Positions 40,744 through 48,397 of a stretch of 64,000 bases of DNA are shown here, one piece after another. Within the stretch, counting starts at the first letter, position 1, and every line of letters begins with the position of its first letter. Source of the DNA: Actinomadura oligospora ATCC 43269 (GTDB lineage: Bacteria > Actinomycetota > Actinomycetes > Streptosporangiales > Streptosporangiaceae); NCBI RefSeq assembly GCF_000518265.1, contig NZ_KI912410.1, positions 414,774 to 478,773 of the forward strand, written 5' to 3'. Below the pieces are notes generated by a model, which saw only the letters and a list, made by a program, of their open reading frames with translations, had not been told where the DNA came from and ran no database searches. Position numbers and translations under genes: made by a program.

Positions 40744-41331
40744 ATGGCGGCTGAGGTGGCGAAGGACTGCTCGGACGAGGAGCGGAGGCTGCTCACGTGG
40801 TTCCTCGACTTCGATCCTCCTGAAGGGATCCGCGCGGAGTTCATCGAAGGAGAGGTCGTCGTGTCGCCCGCCCCCGCTCCACGTCACGAGAAGTGCCTCT
40901 CCCGGCTCAGTCGCCAGGTCGCTCGGATGTCCGTGACGCCCATGGACTACTCGGGAAACGCGGGGCTGGTGCTGCAGAGTGGTGGTCGGTGTACGAAGAA
41001 CTACGCGATCCCGGACGGGGTGTTCGCGCCCATGGAACTCGATCTCTTTGATCCAGAGGGGAACTGGATATCCCCGGACGGTGTCGCCATGGTCGTGGAG
41101 GTCACGTCCGGAAGAGCGGACCACGACCGAACGATCAAGCGCTACTGCTATGCGAAGGCCGCGCTTCCGCATTACATGCTGGTGGACCGTCAGGAGAAGC
41201 TGGTGACGCTCTTCAGCGACCCGGACGAACAGAAGCAGGACTATTTGGGGATCGCCCAGGTGCCTTTCGGGAAGCCGCTGCCTCTTCCTGAGTTGTTCGG
41301 CTTTCCGTTGGAGACCGTCGACTTCGTCTGA
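40744..41331 (+). CDS. Uma2-family putative endonuclease
   Basis: A 195-residue protein with the Uma2/DUF820 restriction-endonuclease-like fold: EFIEGEVVVSPAPAPRHEK, then the acidic-site regions YAIPDGVFAP and VAMVVEVTS, and KRYCYAKAALPHYMLVD. ATG 40744 follows a GAGGGGG ribosome binding site; the long upstream in-frame extension is not convincing. Uma2 genes are scattered in actinomycetes, and their targets are unknown. GC content here is a little lower than in neighbours, consistent with transfer. It ends directly against the convergent membrane protein gene. Confidence 0.85.
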   Translation: MAAEVAKDCSDEERRLLTWFLDFDPPEGIRAEFIEGEVVVSPAPAPRHEKCLSRLSRQVARMSVTPMDYSGNAGLVLQSGGRCTKNYAIPDGVFAPMELDLFDPEGNWISPDGVAMVVEVTSGRADHDRTIKRYCYAKAALPHYMLVDRQEKLVTLFSDPDEQKQDYLGIAQVPFGKPLPLPELFGFPLETVDFV

Positions 41332-41760
41332 TCAGAACCGGGTGAGCCAGGAGAGGGCGCGGGCCAGGAGGTAGTAGACGCCTGCCGCGATGCCCCAGTT
41401 CAGGTAGAGCTGGTGCTTGGGGTTGGGGCGTATGAAGAGGTCGTGGAACGGGGTGGCGAGCCAGTTCCCCGCGCGCAGGGTGGCGTGGACGAGCGTGTTG
41501 GACGGGTTGGCGCCGCCGAGGGTCAGCAGAATTCCGAGGACGAGGATCGCGGCGGCCGCGATTCCGGCTCCCAGAATGGCGAGGCTGATCGGGTTGTGCC
41601 GCATGCGACGCCAGCGTCCCGGACGGCGTTTGAGCGTGGTCGTGCGACGCGTCCAGGGTCGGGCGCCGTCGGGGCCGGGTGACCAGGGCCACCGGCGCGA
41701 CGGGGCCTCGGTAGTGGTCGTCTCCGTCTCTTTCTCTCTACGTCCCAGGTGGAGAGACAT
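41332..41760 (-). CDS. Small membrane protein with two helices
   Basis: A 142-residue protein from ATG 41760, preceded by GAGGAG at 8 nt. The N-terminal 55 residues are strongly basic and Pro/Trp/Arg-rich (cytoplasmic). Helix 1 is ISLAILGAGIAAAAILVLGI, and a second hydrophobic stretch (LNWGIAAGVYYLLARAL) lies at the C-terminus, with a short outer loop between. Unknown family; similar small proteins are common in actinobacteria. Twin hairpins lie upstream (41820-41862). Confidence 0.65.
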   Translation of the reverse strand: MSLHLGRREKETETTTTEAPSRRWPWSPGPDGARPWTRRTTTLKRRPGRWRRMRHNPISLAILGAGIAAAAILVLGILLTLGGANPSNTLVHATLRAGNWLATPFHDLFIRPNPKHQLYLNWGIAAGVYYLLARALSWLTRF

Positions 41761-41819
41761 GCCGTTCACTCCTCACTTGTGCAACGCGTTCGGGCTACCG
41801 CACGCCTCGGAGAACAAAC

Positions 41820-41862
41820 CGCGTCCGGGTTTTCGGACGCGTCGTCCGGCGTGATCCGGACG
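41820..41862. promoter_or_regulatory. Twin perfect hairpins in a divergent intergenic region
   Basis: CGCGTCCG-GGTTTT-CGGACGCG (41820-41841) is followed one base later by CGTCCGG-CGTGAT-CCGGACG (41843-41862). Both stems are perfect and share CGTCCG, so alternative pairings are possible. They lie between divergent genes (41760 minus, 41968 plus), where terminators are not expected, so a regulatory or RNA-structure role is more likely. Confidence 0.45.
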
Positions 41863-41967
41863 CCGGGCGAGGAATTCGGGACACCGGTTTTCACAAACGC
41901 CTGACACGGAGCGCACGCGTCGAGTTACGCTCCGCGAACAGAAGGGCGTCCGAGAAGAATCGAAACG

Positions 41968-42819
41968 ATGGAGCCGACGATGCCTCCACAGCGCAAGGAC
42001 CAGGACGACGACCAGGACCCGCGCGACTTCGACCCCCGGTCGAGCAACTTCGCGCTCTTCGCGCACAAGCTGCGGACGTACCGCAAGCGCGAAGGGATGA
42101 GCCAGACGGACGTCGGCACGTTCTGCAACGTGTCGCACAAGACGATCAGCGCGATCGAGAACCTGTACCGCATCCCGAACGACGACGTCGCCAAGAAGCT
42201 CGACCAGCTCTTCGGCGTCGACATCTTCGAGGACCTGTACTGGCTCATCCTCCGCGACGCCGAGCTCATCCCCGGCCTGCTCAGCTACACGCAGGAGGAG
42301 GCACGGGCCGACATCATCCGCATCTTCGCGCCCGCCTACATCCCGGGGATCTTCCAGACGGAGGCGTACGCGCGAGCCATGCTCCGCGCCGGAGAGCGGG
42401 ACGACCGGCTGGAGCAGATGCTGGAGATCCGCATGGCTCGCCAGGTGATTCTCGATCGTGAGGATCCTCCTCACCTCATCGTCCTCATCAGGGAGGCGGC
42501 TCTTCGGGAGCCGGTCGGCGGACGGGAGGTGCATGCGGAACAGCTCGACCGCCTGCTCGAACTCGCCGCGCGCCCGAACATCACCATTCAGGTGATTCCG
42601 TCCGGTGCGCGCGTCTACGTGATGGGCGAGTTCACGATCTTCAGCTACGACGACGCGGCCGACCTGGGCCATGTCGAGGCCGCGGTCGACCAGGGACACA
42701 TCGTCGAGCCTCCGCCCCTTGTGCTCCGTCTCGCCCTGAAGTTTGATCAGGCCAGAGGCGAAGCCCTGACAGTGGTGGAGACCGAAGAGCTGATCAGGTC
42801 GATTAGGGAGGCTCTGTGA
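41968..42819 (+). CDS. XRE-type regulator with DUF5753 domain
   Basis: A 283-residue DNA-binding protein. The N-terminal HTH (about 28-85) contains EGMSQTDVGTFCNVSHKTIS, and the rest is the DUF5753 sensor region (AYIPGIFQTEAYARAML, RQVILDRE, GEFTIFSYDD). The start may be ATG 41968 or ATG 41980; the latter has GGAG at better spacing. Actinomycetes have many such regulators paired with DUF397 proteins, and some members (WhiJ-like) affect development. Its stop overlaps the next gene (GTGA), and that gene overlaps a second DUF397 gene the same way. Confidence 0.9.
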   Translation: MEPTMPPQRKDQDDDQDPRDFDPRSSNFALFAHKLRTYRKREGMSQTDVGTFCNVSHKTISAIENLYRIPNDDVAKKLDQLFGVDIFEDLYWLILRDAELIPGLLSYTQEEARADIIRIFAPAYIPGIFQTEAYARAMLRAGERDDRLEQMLEIRMARQVILDREDPPHLIVLIREAALREPVGGREVHAEQLDRLLELAARPNITIQVIPSGARVYVMGEFTIFSYDDAADLGHVEAAVDQGHIVEPPPLVLRLALKFDQARGEALTVVETEELIRSIREAL

Positions 42820-43007
42820 TCAGGCATGTTCCTCGGTGGCGCAAGTCGAGCTACTCGGGCGACACGGGAGGCAGCACCTGCGTCGAGGTCGCGGCGCTGG
42901 AGCCGCTGATCGGCATCCGCGACTCGAAGGCTCCGGACGAGCCGCATCTGCACGTGAGCAGGGAGGCGTTCGGGAGCCTGCTCGCGTCCCTCCGCGAGCC
43001 ATCGTGA
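42816..43007 (+). CDS. DUF397 protein, first copy
   Basis: A 63-residue protein from GTG 42816, overlapping the regulator stop by 4 nt. The family signature is WRKSSYSGDTGGSTCVEVA near the N-terminus, with GIRDSKAPDEPHLHVSREAF in the second half. DUF397 proteins are small partners of XRE-DUF5753 regulators and have been proposed to bind them directly or to act in a toxin-antitoxin-like way. Coupled translation implies stoichiometric production. Confidence 0.88.
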   Translation: MIRHVPRWRKSSYSGDTGGSTCVEVAALEPLIGIRDSKAPDEPHLHVSREAFGSLLASLREPS

Positions 43008-43186
43008 CCGACCACGTCCGCCGGTGGCGTAAGTCGAGCTACTCCGGCAACACCGGGAGCAGCGAGTGTGTCGAGGTGGCGGCGCTGGAGCCCGTGGTCG
43101 GTGTGCGGGACTCGAAGGCTCCGGGTGCTGGGCATCTGCGGGTGAGTCGGGAGGCGTTCGCTGAGTTGCTCGGCCGCCTGAGGTAG
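43004..43186 (+). CDS. DUF397 protein, second copy
   Basis: A 60-residue paralogue of the preceding gene, starting at GTG 43004 inside a GTGA overlap. WRKSSYSGNTGSSECVEVA and VRDSKAPGAGHLRVSREAF align without gaps to copy 1, so this is a recent tandem duplication. Two DUF397 partners for one regulator could give competing complexes. Confidence 0.85.
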   Translation: MTDHVRRWRKSSYSGNTGSSECVEVAALEPVVGVRDSKAPGAGHLRVSREAFAELLGRLR

Positions 43187-43269
43187 GCGACATGCTCGAC
43201 GGCCCGTCCTGGAGCGTTCCGGGACGGGCCGTTTCGCTGCGGTCTCGGCCGACCGGAAGAATCCTCGGC

Positions 43270-43932
43270 ATGGCCGTCATACATCAGACCGAACTCACGC
43301 CGTCCAAGCTGGAGCTGCTGACCGCCTGGCTTCCCACCCGGGCCTGGTACCGGGGTGAGGGTGTGCCGGAGCTGGCCGATGTGGGCGGCTTTCGGCTGGA
43401 CGATCCCGAGGGCGAGGTCGGGATCGAGTTCAAGGTGGTCACCGACTCCTCGGGGACGCGTCCGACCACGTACTTCGTGCCGCTCACCTATCGGGGCGCG
43501 CCGCTGGACGGGGCCGAGCACGCCCTCGTCGGCACGATGGAACACGGGGTGCTGGGACGGCGCTGGGCCTACGACGGATGCCACGACCCGGTGATGGTCG
43601 GCCAGCTGCTGGCCCTGATCGAGGGACGGGCCGAAGCCCAGGACCAGCACCTCAGCGACACTCCCGACCGGGATGTCTTCCGCACCTACACCGGTGACGC
43701 CCTCGACCCCGCGGACTTCACCGCCCCGGCCGTCGACGATGACGAGGGCACCGAACTGCGCGCGTCGCAGGGGACCGTCCTGCGCCTGCAGCGCGTTCTG
43801 CACCCCGCCCCGCACGACGCGACCCGCCGCCCCGGCGGTACGACCGGTCACCTCGCCGGATCCTGGCGCAGCCCGAACGGCCCCCGCCCTCGAGGCACCT
43901 TCGCCGTCATCCTCGGCGGCCCTTACTCCTGA
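43270..43932 (+). CDS. Stand-alone maltokinase N-terminal cap-like protein
   Basis: A 220-residue protein from ATG 43270. The opening (MAVIHQTELTPSKLELL then AWLPTRAWYRG) and VPLTYRGAPLDGAEHALVGTMEHGVLGRRWAYDGCHDPV resemble the N-terminal cap region of maltokinases and related proteins, but the kinase domain is absent. Such stand-alone caps are common in actinobacteria and uncharacterised; a sugar- or nucleotide-sensing role is a guess. Its 3' end overlaps the convergent DUF6247 gene by 26 bp. Confidence 0.72.
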   Translation: MAVIHQTELTPSKLELLTAWLPTRAWYRGEGVPELADVGGFRLDDPEGEVGIEFKVVTDSSGTRPTTYFVPLTYRGAPLDGAEHALVGTMEHGVLGRRWAYDGCHDPVMVGQLLALIEGRAEAQDQHLSDTPDRDVFRTYTGDALDPADFTAPAVDDDEGTELRASQGTVLRLQRVLHPAPHDATRRPGGTTGHLAGSWRSPNGPRPRGTFAVILGGPYS

Positions 43933-44170
43933 GGGATGGCAGGTCCCGGAGTGATTCGGGACGTGTCGTTCGTGCTTCCATGAGGGAGGCTTCGAAACCT
44001 GGGGTCGAGTAGGCGATTGCCCGTAGCCGCCACAGGTGAAGCAGGTCTCGGAGCCGCTGCCCACGCGGTCCCACCCGGTATTCGTTCAGGAACATCTCGT
44101 GCCAGGGCTCGGGCAGCGTCTCCAGAATCTCGGTTGGATCAGCTGGATCCGGTCTGCTCGGCGTTGCCAT
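43907..44170 (-). CDS. DUF6247-like small protein
   Basis: An 87-residue protein from ATG 44170 (ATG 44182 is an alternative). The conserved-looking core is ILETLPEPWHEMFLNEYRVG then RDLLHLWRLRAIAYSTPGFE, all predicted helical. It resembles DUF6247 proteins, which often follow a small Phd-like or ribbon protein. Here it overlaps the upstream 106-residue gene by about 32 nt, so the two form a coupled pair. A toxin-antitoxin-like role is plausible but unproven. Confidence 0.6.
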   Translation of the reverse strand: MATPSRPDPADPTEILETLPEPWHEMFLNEYRVGPRGQRLRDLLHLWRLRAIAYSTPGFEASLMEARTTRPESLRDLPSLRSKGRRG

Positions 44171-44459
44171 CGTCTCGCGCATTCGTTGTCGGCGGTTGTT
44201 GGGGGGATTCCAGGGTCAGGGCCATGAATTCCTCGTGAGAGAGGGCACCGGGACATCCCGCCTCACGCCACTCCTTCAGTTCTGCTGAAAAGGCCGCCCC
44301 TTCGGCCTGTTCGAGGGCTTCGGGGGAGGCTGCGTCCGCGAGCGCGCGCAGCACTCGGAACTCGTGCAGGGGCACCACGACCGCGGTTTCACCGCCCAGG
44401 CTGATCGTGTCGTAGTCCCAGGTGAGCGTGGTGAACGGCTCGCTGGATTCGGTGGTCAC
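44139..44459 (-). CDS. Small acidic partner protein, possible antitoxin-like
   Basis: A 106-residue, acidic, soluble protein. The N-terminal part (TLTWDYDTISLGGETAVVVP) reads like a short beta ribbon, followed by helices (HEFRVLRALADAASPEALEQ) and a polar tail. It overlaps and precedes the DUF6247-like gene, the usual order of antitoxin then toxin. No DNA-binding motif is certain. The family is not firmly recognised. Confidence 0.55.
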   Translation of the reverse strand: MTTESSEPFTTLTWDYDTISLGGETAVVVPLHEFRVLRALADAASPEALEQAEGAAFSAELKEWREAGCPGALSHEEFMALTLESPQQPPTTNARDDGNAEQTGSS

Positions 44460-44862
44460 GCCGGAAGGTTATGGGGCGCGGGTGGAAGATCACCGGGTTT
44501 CGCCGGGGGCACGTCTTCAAAGGATTCCGGCGTCGCTGAGGCCGGTGCGGTGGCCCGTCCTGGATGAGTTGGGACGGGCCGTTCTGGGTCATGCGGCGGG
44601 GGTGGTGGTTTTGGGGAGGGGGAGGGGGAGGAGGGCGGCGGTCACGTAGGCGGCTACCTGCCAGGGGAGGACGGTGACCAGGGCGTCGCCGTAGGCGGCC
44701 GTGGGCGACGGGCCGATCGCGTAGGGGAGGATCGTCCCGCCGGACGCGTGGTGCCCGCGCAGCCGCCGGAGGCGTTCCGCGCGGCGGGCGGGTGGGCCCG
44801 CGCCAGCCGGGCACGACGACCAGGCCGTCCGCGCCGAGCACTGGCCAGCGCCCCGCGCCGCG
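44460..44862 (-). pseudogene. Gene-poor stretch with a possible frame-broken membrane-protein remnant
   Basis: No intact gene is convincing over these 400 bases. On the minus strand, one frame reads HASGGTILPYAIGPSPTAAY then VTVLPWQVAAYVTAALLPLP to a stop near 44590, which looks like the C-terminus of a membrane protein. The matching upstream part (VLGADGLVVVPGW) lies in a different frame. I read this as a decayed 3' fragment. A low-complexity G-rich run (about 44600-44640) encodes the end of it. Confidence 0.3.
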
Positions 44863-45675
44863 TCACTCGCCCTTGTAGAGCGGGGGGCGCTTCTCCTTGA
44901 AGGCGAGGGAGCCCTCCTTGGCGTCCTGGGACGCGATGACGGGCCAGCCGATCTCGTCGGAGATCTTGAGGGCCTCGTCCTCGGGCAGGTGGGCCGTCTC
45001 GCGGTAGGTGCGGAGGATGGCCTGGACGGCGAGGGGACCGCAGGCGGCGATCTGGTCGGCCAGGGCGCGGGCCGCGTCCAGGGCCGTGCCGGACGGGACG
45101 ACCTGGTTGATCAAGCCCATGGACAGGGCCTCGGACGGGGTCACCGAACGGGCCGTCAGCAGGATGTCCATCGCGTTGGCGTAGCCGATCTGGCGGGGGA
45201 GGCGGATCGCGCAGCCGCCCATCGGGAACAGGCCGCGCTTCGCCTCGTAAAGGCCGAGCGTCGCGTCCTCGGCGACGACGCGGAGGTCGGTGCCGACGAG
45301 GAGCTCGGTGCCTCCCGCCACCGCGTAGCCCTCGACCGCGCAGATGAGGGGCTTGGTGGGCTGGCCTTCGCGCAGCAGGCCCTTCCAGTGGAAGTTCGGG
45401 ATCTGCGACATCCGCTCCTGCACGCGCGGGTCGGACGGGGGCTTGCCCATGGCCTTCAGGTCCGCGCCCGCGCAGAAGTGGCCCTCGGCGCCGGTCAGGA
45501 TGCCGACGCGCACTTCGGGCGTCTCGGACATGTAGGCCCAGGCGTCGGCGAGGCCGACGAGCATCGCGGACGACAGCGCGTTGCGGGCCTCGGGGCGGTT
45601 CATCGTGACGACGACGACGTGGCCGTCCCGCTCGATGGTGCAGTGCTTGGTGCTGATCGGCAGGGTCTCGGGCAT
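44863..45675 (-). CDS. Enoyl-CoA hydratase, EchA19-like
   Basis: A 270-residue crotonase-fold enzyme from ATG 45675 (GGAGG at 5 nt; GTG 45681 would overlap the ribosome binding site). Motifs: VTMNRPEARNALS, oxyanion-hole FCAGADLKAMG, EGYAVAGGTELL, and a catalytic-region Glu in GLYEAKRGLFPMGG. The C-terminus, GPLAVQAILRTYRETAHLPE then DAKEGSLAFKEKRPP, is strikingly like mycobacterial EchA19 (recalled), which hydrates sterol side-chain enoyl-CoAs. It is divergent from an acyl-CoA synthetase, with two KstR-like sites between. Substrate assignment is by similarity and context. Confidence 0.88.
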   Translation of the reverse strand: MPETLPISTKHCTIERDGHVVVVTMNRPEARNALSSAMLVGLADAWAYMSETPEVRVGILTGAEGHFCAGADLKAMGKPPSDPRVQERMSQIPNFHWKGLLREGQPTKPLICAVEGYAVAGGTELLVGTDLRVVAEDATLGLYEAKRGLFPMGGCAIRLPRQIGYANAMDILLTARSVTPSEALSMGLINQVVPSGTALDAARALADQIAACGPLAVQAILRTYRETAHLPEDEALKISDEIGWPVIASQDAKEGSLAFKEKRPPLYKGE

Positions 45676-45702
45676 GGCCACCTCCGGCGACGTCCAGAAA
45701 AC

Positions 45703-45716
45703 AGGAACGGATTCTA
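45703..45716 (-). promoter_or_regulatory. KstR-like site over the echA promoter
   Basis: AGGAACGGATTCTA matches 10 of 14 bases of the idealised KstR site TAGAACGTGTTCTA (consensus from memory). Its right half is the complement of TAGAAT, which is an excellent -10 hexamer for the minus-strand EchA19-like gene. A repressor bound here would block that promoter. Confidence 0.45.
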
Positions 45717-45757
45717 GTAACGATCCGCCGACGCCAACAGGTCTTGCCGGACAAAAC

Positions 45758-45771
45758 GAGAACGTGCTCTA
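45758..45771 (+). promoter_or_regulatory. KstR-like site upstream of the acyl-CoA synthetase
   Basis: GAGAACGTGCTCTA matches 12 of 14 bases of the idealised KstR site and is itself a near-perfect dyad. It lies 60-73 nt before the ATG at 45831, overlapping the likely promoter (TACTTT at 45770-45775). A second, weaker site lies 42 bp away on the echA side, so both divergent genes appear to be under one TetR-type steroid regulator. Confidence 0.6.
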
Positions 45772-45830
45772 CTTTTGCCGTCGGAGGTGTCGAGGCTCCG
45801 GCGACGCACGCGATCACCGAGGGAGAGCCG

Positions 45831-47396
45831 ATGGGATCGTTGGGCTTCTGGCGGCTGGCGCAGGCCGATCCGGAGTGGGTCGCGGCCGTCGATCCGGACG
45901 GAACCGAGCACCGCGCGGGGGACCTGCTCGCCCGCGCCAACCGTCTCGTCCACGGGCTGCGAGGGCTCGGGCTGGAGGCGGGCGACGGGATCTGCGGCCT
46001 GGTCCCGAACGGCGTCGAGGGGCTGGTGCTCTACCTGGCCGCGCTCCAGGCGGGCTGGTACTACACGCCGGTCAACTGGCATCTGACCGGACCCGAGATC
46101 GGCTACATCGTCGCCGACAGCGAGGCGAAGGCGTTCTTCGTCCACGAGCGGTTCGCGGAGGCGGGCGCGGAGGCCGCCGAGGAGTCGGACCTCGACGCGC
46201 GGCGGCGGTTCGCGTTCGGGGACGTGCCCGGGTTCCGGCCCGCGTCCGAGGTGGAGGACGGCCAGCCCGAAACCCTCCCGGACGACCGCAGCAGCGGCGC
46301 GACGATGCACTACACGTCCGGGACGACCGGACGTCCCAAGGGCGTCAAGCGCAAGCTGCACGGCATCGACCCGGACGACTCGGCCGAGCTGCTGACCTTC
46401 CTGCTCGGCCTGTTCGGCATCCAGCCGGGACGTCCCGCCGGGCAGGACCCGCAGGCGCACCTGATCACCTCGCCGAACTACCACACGGCCGTCACGCAGT
46501 TCGGCGGGACGGCGCTGCACATGGGCCACACGCTCGTCTACGTCGACCACTGGGACGCCGAGGACACCCTCCGCCTCATCGACGAGCACCGGATCACGAA
46601 CACGCACATGGTCCCGACGCACTTCAAGCGCCTGCTGTCGCTGCCGGAGGACGTCCGCAAGCGGTACGACGTGTCGTCCATGCGCTGGGCGATCCACGCC
46701 GCCGCGCCCTGCCCGGTGCCGCTGAAGCAGCAGATGCTCGACTGGTGGGGCGACTGCATCTGGGAGTACTACGCGGCGACCGAGGGAGGCGGGACGATCG
46801 CGTCCCCGCAGGACTGGCGCGAGCATCCCGGGACGGTCGGCAAGGCGTGGCCGATCAGCGAACTGCTGCTCGTGGACGACGACGGCGAGCCCGTCCCCGC
46901 GAACGCGCCCGGGACGATCTACATGAAGATGGTCAGCGGCGACTTCGAGTACAAGGGCGACCAGGTCAAGACCGAGGAGTCGCGGCTGAACGGCTTCTTC
47001 ACGGTCGGGGACGTCGGCCACCTCACCGAGGACGGCTTCCTGTTCCTGTCCGACCGCAAGTCCGACATGATCATTTCGGGCGGCGCGAACATCTACCCGG
47101 CCGAGATCGAGAACGAGATCGTCCTGCATCCCAAGGTCGCCGACGTCGCCGTGTTCGGCATCCCGGACGAGGAGTGGGGCGAGCAGATCAAGGCGGTCGT
47201 CGAGCCCGCCGCGGGCGTCGAACCCGGCCCGGACCTCGCCGCCGAGATCCTCGCGGCCCTCGAAGGCCGTCTCGCGAAGATGAAGTGGCCGCGGACGATC
47301 GACTTCATCGAGACGATGCCGCGCGAGCCGAACGGCAAGCTCCTCAAACGCAAGCTCCGGGACCCGTACTGGAAGGACCGCGAGCGTGCCATCTGA
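45831..47396 (+). CDS. Acyl-CoA synthetase (FadD type)
   Basis: A 521-residue ANL-superfamily adenylating enzyme; ATG 45831 has GGGAG at 5 nt. Motifs: the P-loop YTSGTTGRPKGVKRK, YYAATEGGG, the hinge/adenylate-binding VGDVGHLTEDGFLFLSDR, and the C-terminal catalytic Lys in PNGKLLKRKLR. It activates a carboxylate to acyl-AMP and then acyl-CoA. It differs from the FadD19-like enzyme at 50652 and is closer to FadD4-like synthetases. Its 3' end overlaps the next gene by 11 nt, within a 21-bp tandem repeat. Confidence 0.9.
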   Translation: MGSLGFWRLAQADPEWVAAVDPDGTEHRAGDLLARANRLVHGLRGLGLEAGDGICGLVPNGVEGLVLYLAALQAGWYYTPVNWHLTGPEIGYIVADSEAKAFFVHERFAEAGAEAAEESDLDARRRFAFGDVPGFRPASEVEDGQPETLPDDRSSGATMHYTSGTTGRPKGVKRKLHGIDPDDSAELLTFLLGLFGIQPGRPAGQDPQAHLITSPNYHTAVTQFGGTALHMGHTLVYVDHWDAEDTLRLIDEHRITNTHMVPTHFKRLLSLPEDVRKRYDVSSMRWAIHAAAPCPVPLKQQMLDWWGDCIWEYYAATEGGGTIASPQDWREHPGTVGKAWPISELLLVDDDGEPVPANAPGTIYMKMVSGDFEYKGDQVKTEESRLNGFFTVGDVGHLTEDGFLFLSDRKSDMIISGGANIYPAEIENEIVLHPKVADVAVFGIPDEEWGEQIKAVVEPAAGVEPGPDLAAEILAALEGRLAKMKWPRTIDFIETMPREPNGKLLKRKLRDPYWKDRERAI

Positions 47397-47419
47397 CCCC
47401 GCGAGCGTGCCATTCGACT
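47378..47419 (+). repeat. 21-bp tandem duplication over a stop/start junction
   Basis: CCGCGAGCGTGCCAT occurs twice, 21 bp apart, spanning the end of the synthetase gene and the start of the DUF35 gene. The duplication provides two in-frame GTG starts (47386 and 47407) for the downstream protein. The first has GGAAGGA at 9 nt and is preferred. Confidence 0.75.
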
Positions 47420-48354
47420 CCGGGAAGACGAGCGAGCCGAACCACGTCCTGGAGTTCCCCGGCGGTTACACGCGCTCGGTCGGCCCTGTCATCGGACGCT
47501 TCCTGTCCGACCTCCGCGACGGTCGCCTGACAGGCGTGCGGACGAAAGCGGGCCGCGTCCTGTTCCCGCCCGTCGAGTACGACCCGGACACCGGCGACGA
47601 CGTCACCGGCGAGTTCGTGGACGTCGGCCCGATCGGGACAGTGACCAGCTGGTCATGGGTCCCGAACCCGCGGAAGACGCACCCTCTCGACCGTCCGTTC
47701 GCCTGGGCGCTCATCCGCCCGGACGGCGCGGACACGGCCCTCCTCCACGCCCTCGACATGGGCGTCTTCGAACCGGGCGCGAAGCCGCCGCGCGCGCTCA
47801 GGACGGGGATGCGCGTGCGTCCCCGCTGGCGGGCGGAACGCGTCGGGGGCATCGGCGACATCGAGTGCTTCCAGCCCGAGGTCACGATGATCACCGCGCC
47901 GAGCCGCCTGGAGTACCGCCTCCAGGGAGGCCGCGCCCTCGACCGGTTCCTGGAGGGGATCGAGCAGGGAAGGATCCTCGGGCACCGCTGCGACGTGTGC
48001 GGGCAGGTGATCGTCCCGATGAAGGGGCTGTGCCCGAAGGACGGCGTCCCGACGTCGGAGGAGGTCGAGCTTCCGGGCACCGGGACCGTCACCACGTTCG
48101 CGGTGAACAACCTGCCCGACCCGCGCGCGCCCGAGGTCCCGTTCGTGTCCGCCTACATCCTGCTGGACGGCGCCGGGCTCACGATGCTGGCGCTGGTCGC
48201 GGGCGTCCCGGCCGACCAGGTGCGGATGGGCATGCGGGTCCGCGCGGCGTGGCGTCCGCGCGAGGAGTGGACCCGGTCGATGGCCAACATCAGGTGGTTC
48301 GAGCCGACCGGCGAGCCGGACGTCCCCTTCGACGAGATCAAGGACTACCTCTGA
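47386..48354 (+). CDS. Tandem DUF35 (OB-fold) protein, ChsH2/Rv3521-like
   Basis: A 322-residue protein with two DUF35-type units. The first (about 1-165) opens FLSDLRDGRLTGVRTKAGRV and lacks the zinc-binding cysteines. The second (from about 175) has FLEGIEQGRILGHRCDVCGQ then KGLCPKDG, with three of the four usual Cys ligands (the fourth is Asp-Gly). DUF35 proteins partner with lipid-transfer-type thiolases and hydratases and bring in acyl-CoA substrates. Mycobacterial Rv3521 next to ltp4/ltp3 has this doubled form (recalled). It is immediately upstream of two thiolase-like genes, so it is probably their subunit. Confidence 0.82.
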   Translation: MPSDPASVPFDSGKTSEPNHVLEFPGGYTRSVGPVIGRFLSDLRDGRLTGVRTKAGRVLFPPVEYDPDTGDDVTGEFVDVGPIGTVTSWSWVPNPRKTHPLDRPFAWALIRPDGADTALLHALDMGVFEPGAKPPRALRTGMRVRPRWRAERVGGIGDIECFQPEVTMITAPSRLEYRLQGGRALDRFLEGIEQGRILGHRCDVCGQVIVPMKGLCPKDGVPTSEEVELPGTGTVTTFAVNNLPDPRAPEVPFVSAYILLDGAGLTMLALVAGVPADQVRMGMRVRAAWRPREEWTRSMANIRWFEPTGEPDVPFDEIKDYL

Positions 48355-48397
48355 TGCGTCCCGTAGCGAAGGACCACCACTGATGCGTCCCGTAGCG
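48351..48397 (+). repeat. Duplicated start region with a 9-codon mini-ORF
   Basis: The 18-bp string CTGATGCGTCCCGTAGCG occurs at 48351-48368 and again at 48380-48397. The first copy begins a 9-codon ORF (48354-48383) whose start overlaps the DUF35 stop and whose own stop overlaps the true ATG of the thiolase (TGATG at both junctions). GAAGGA inside the mini-ORF serves as ribosome binding site for the thiolase. Confidence 0.75.
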
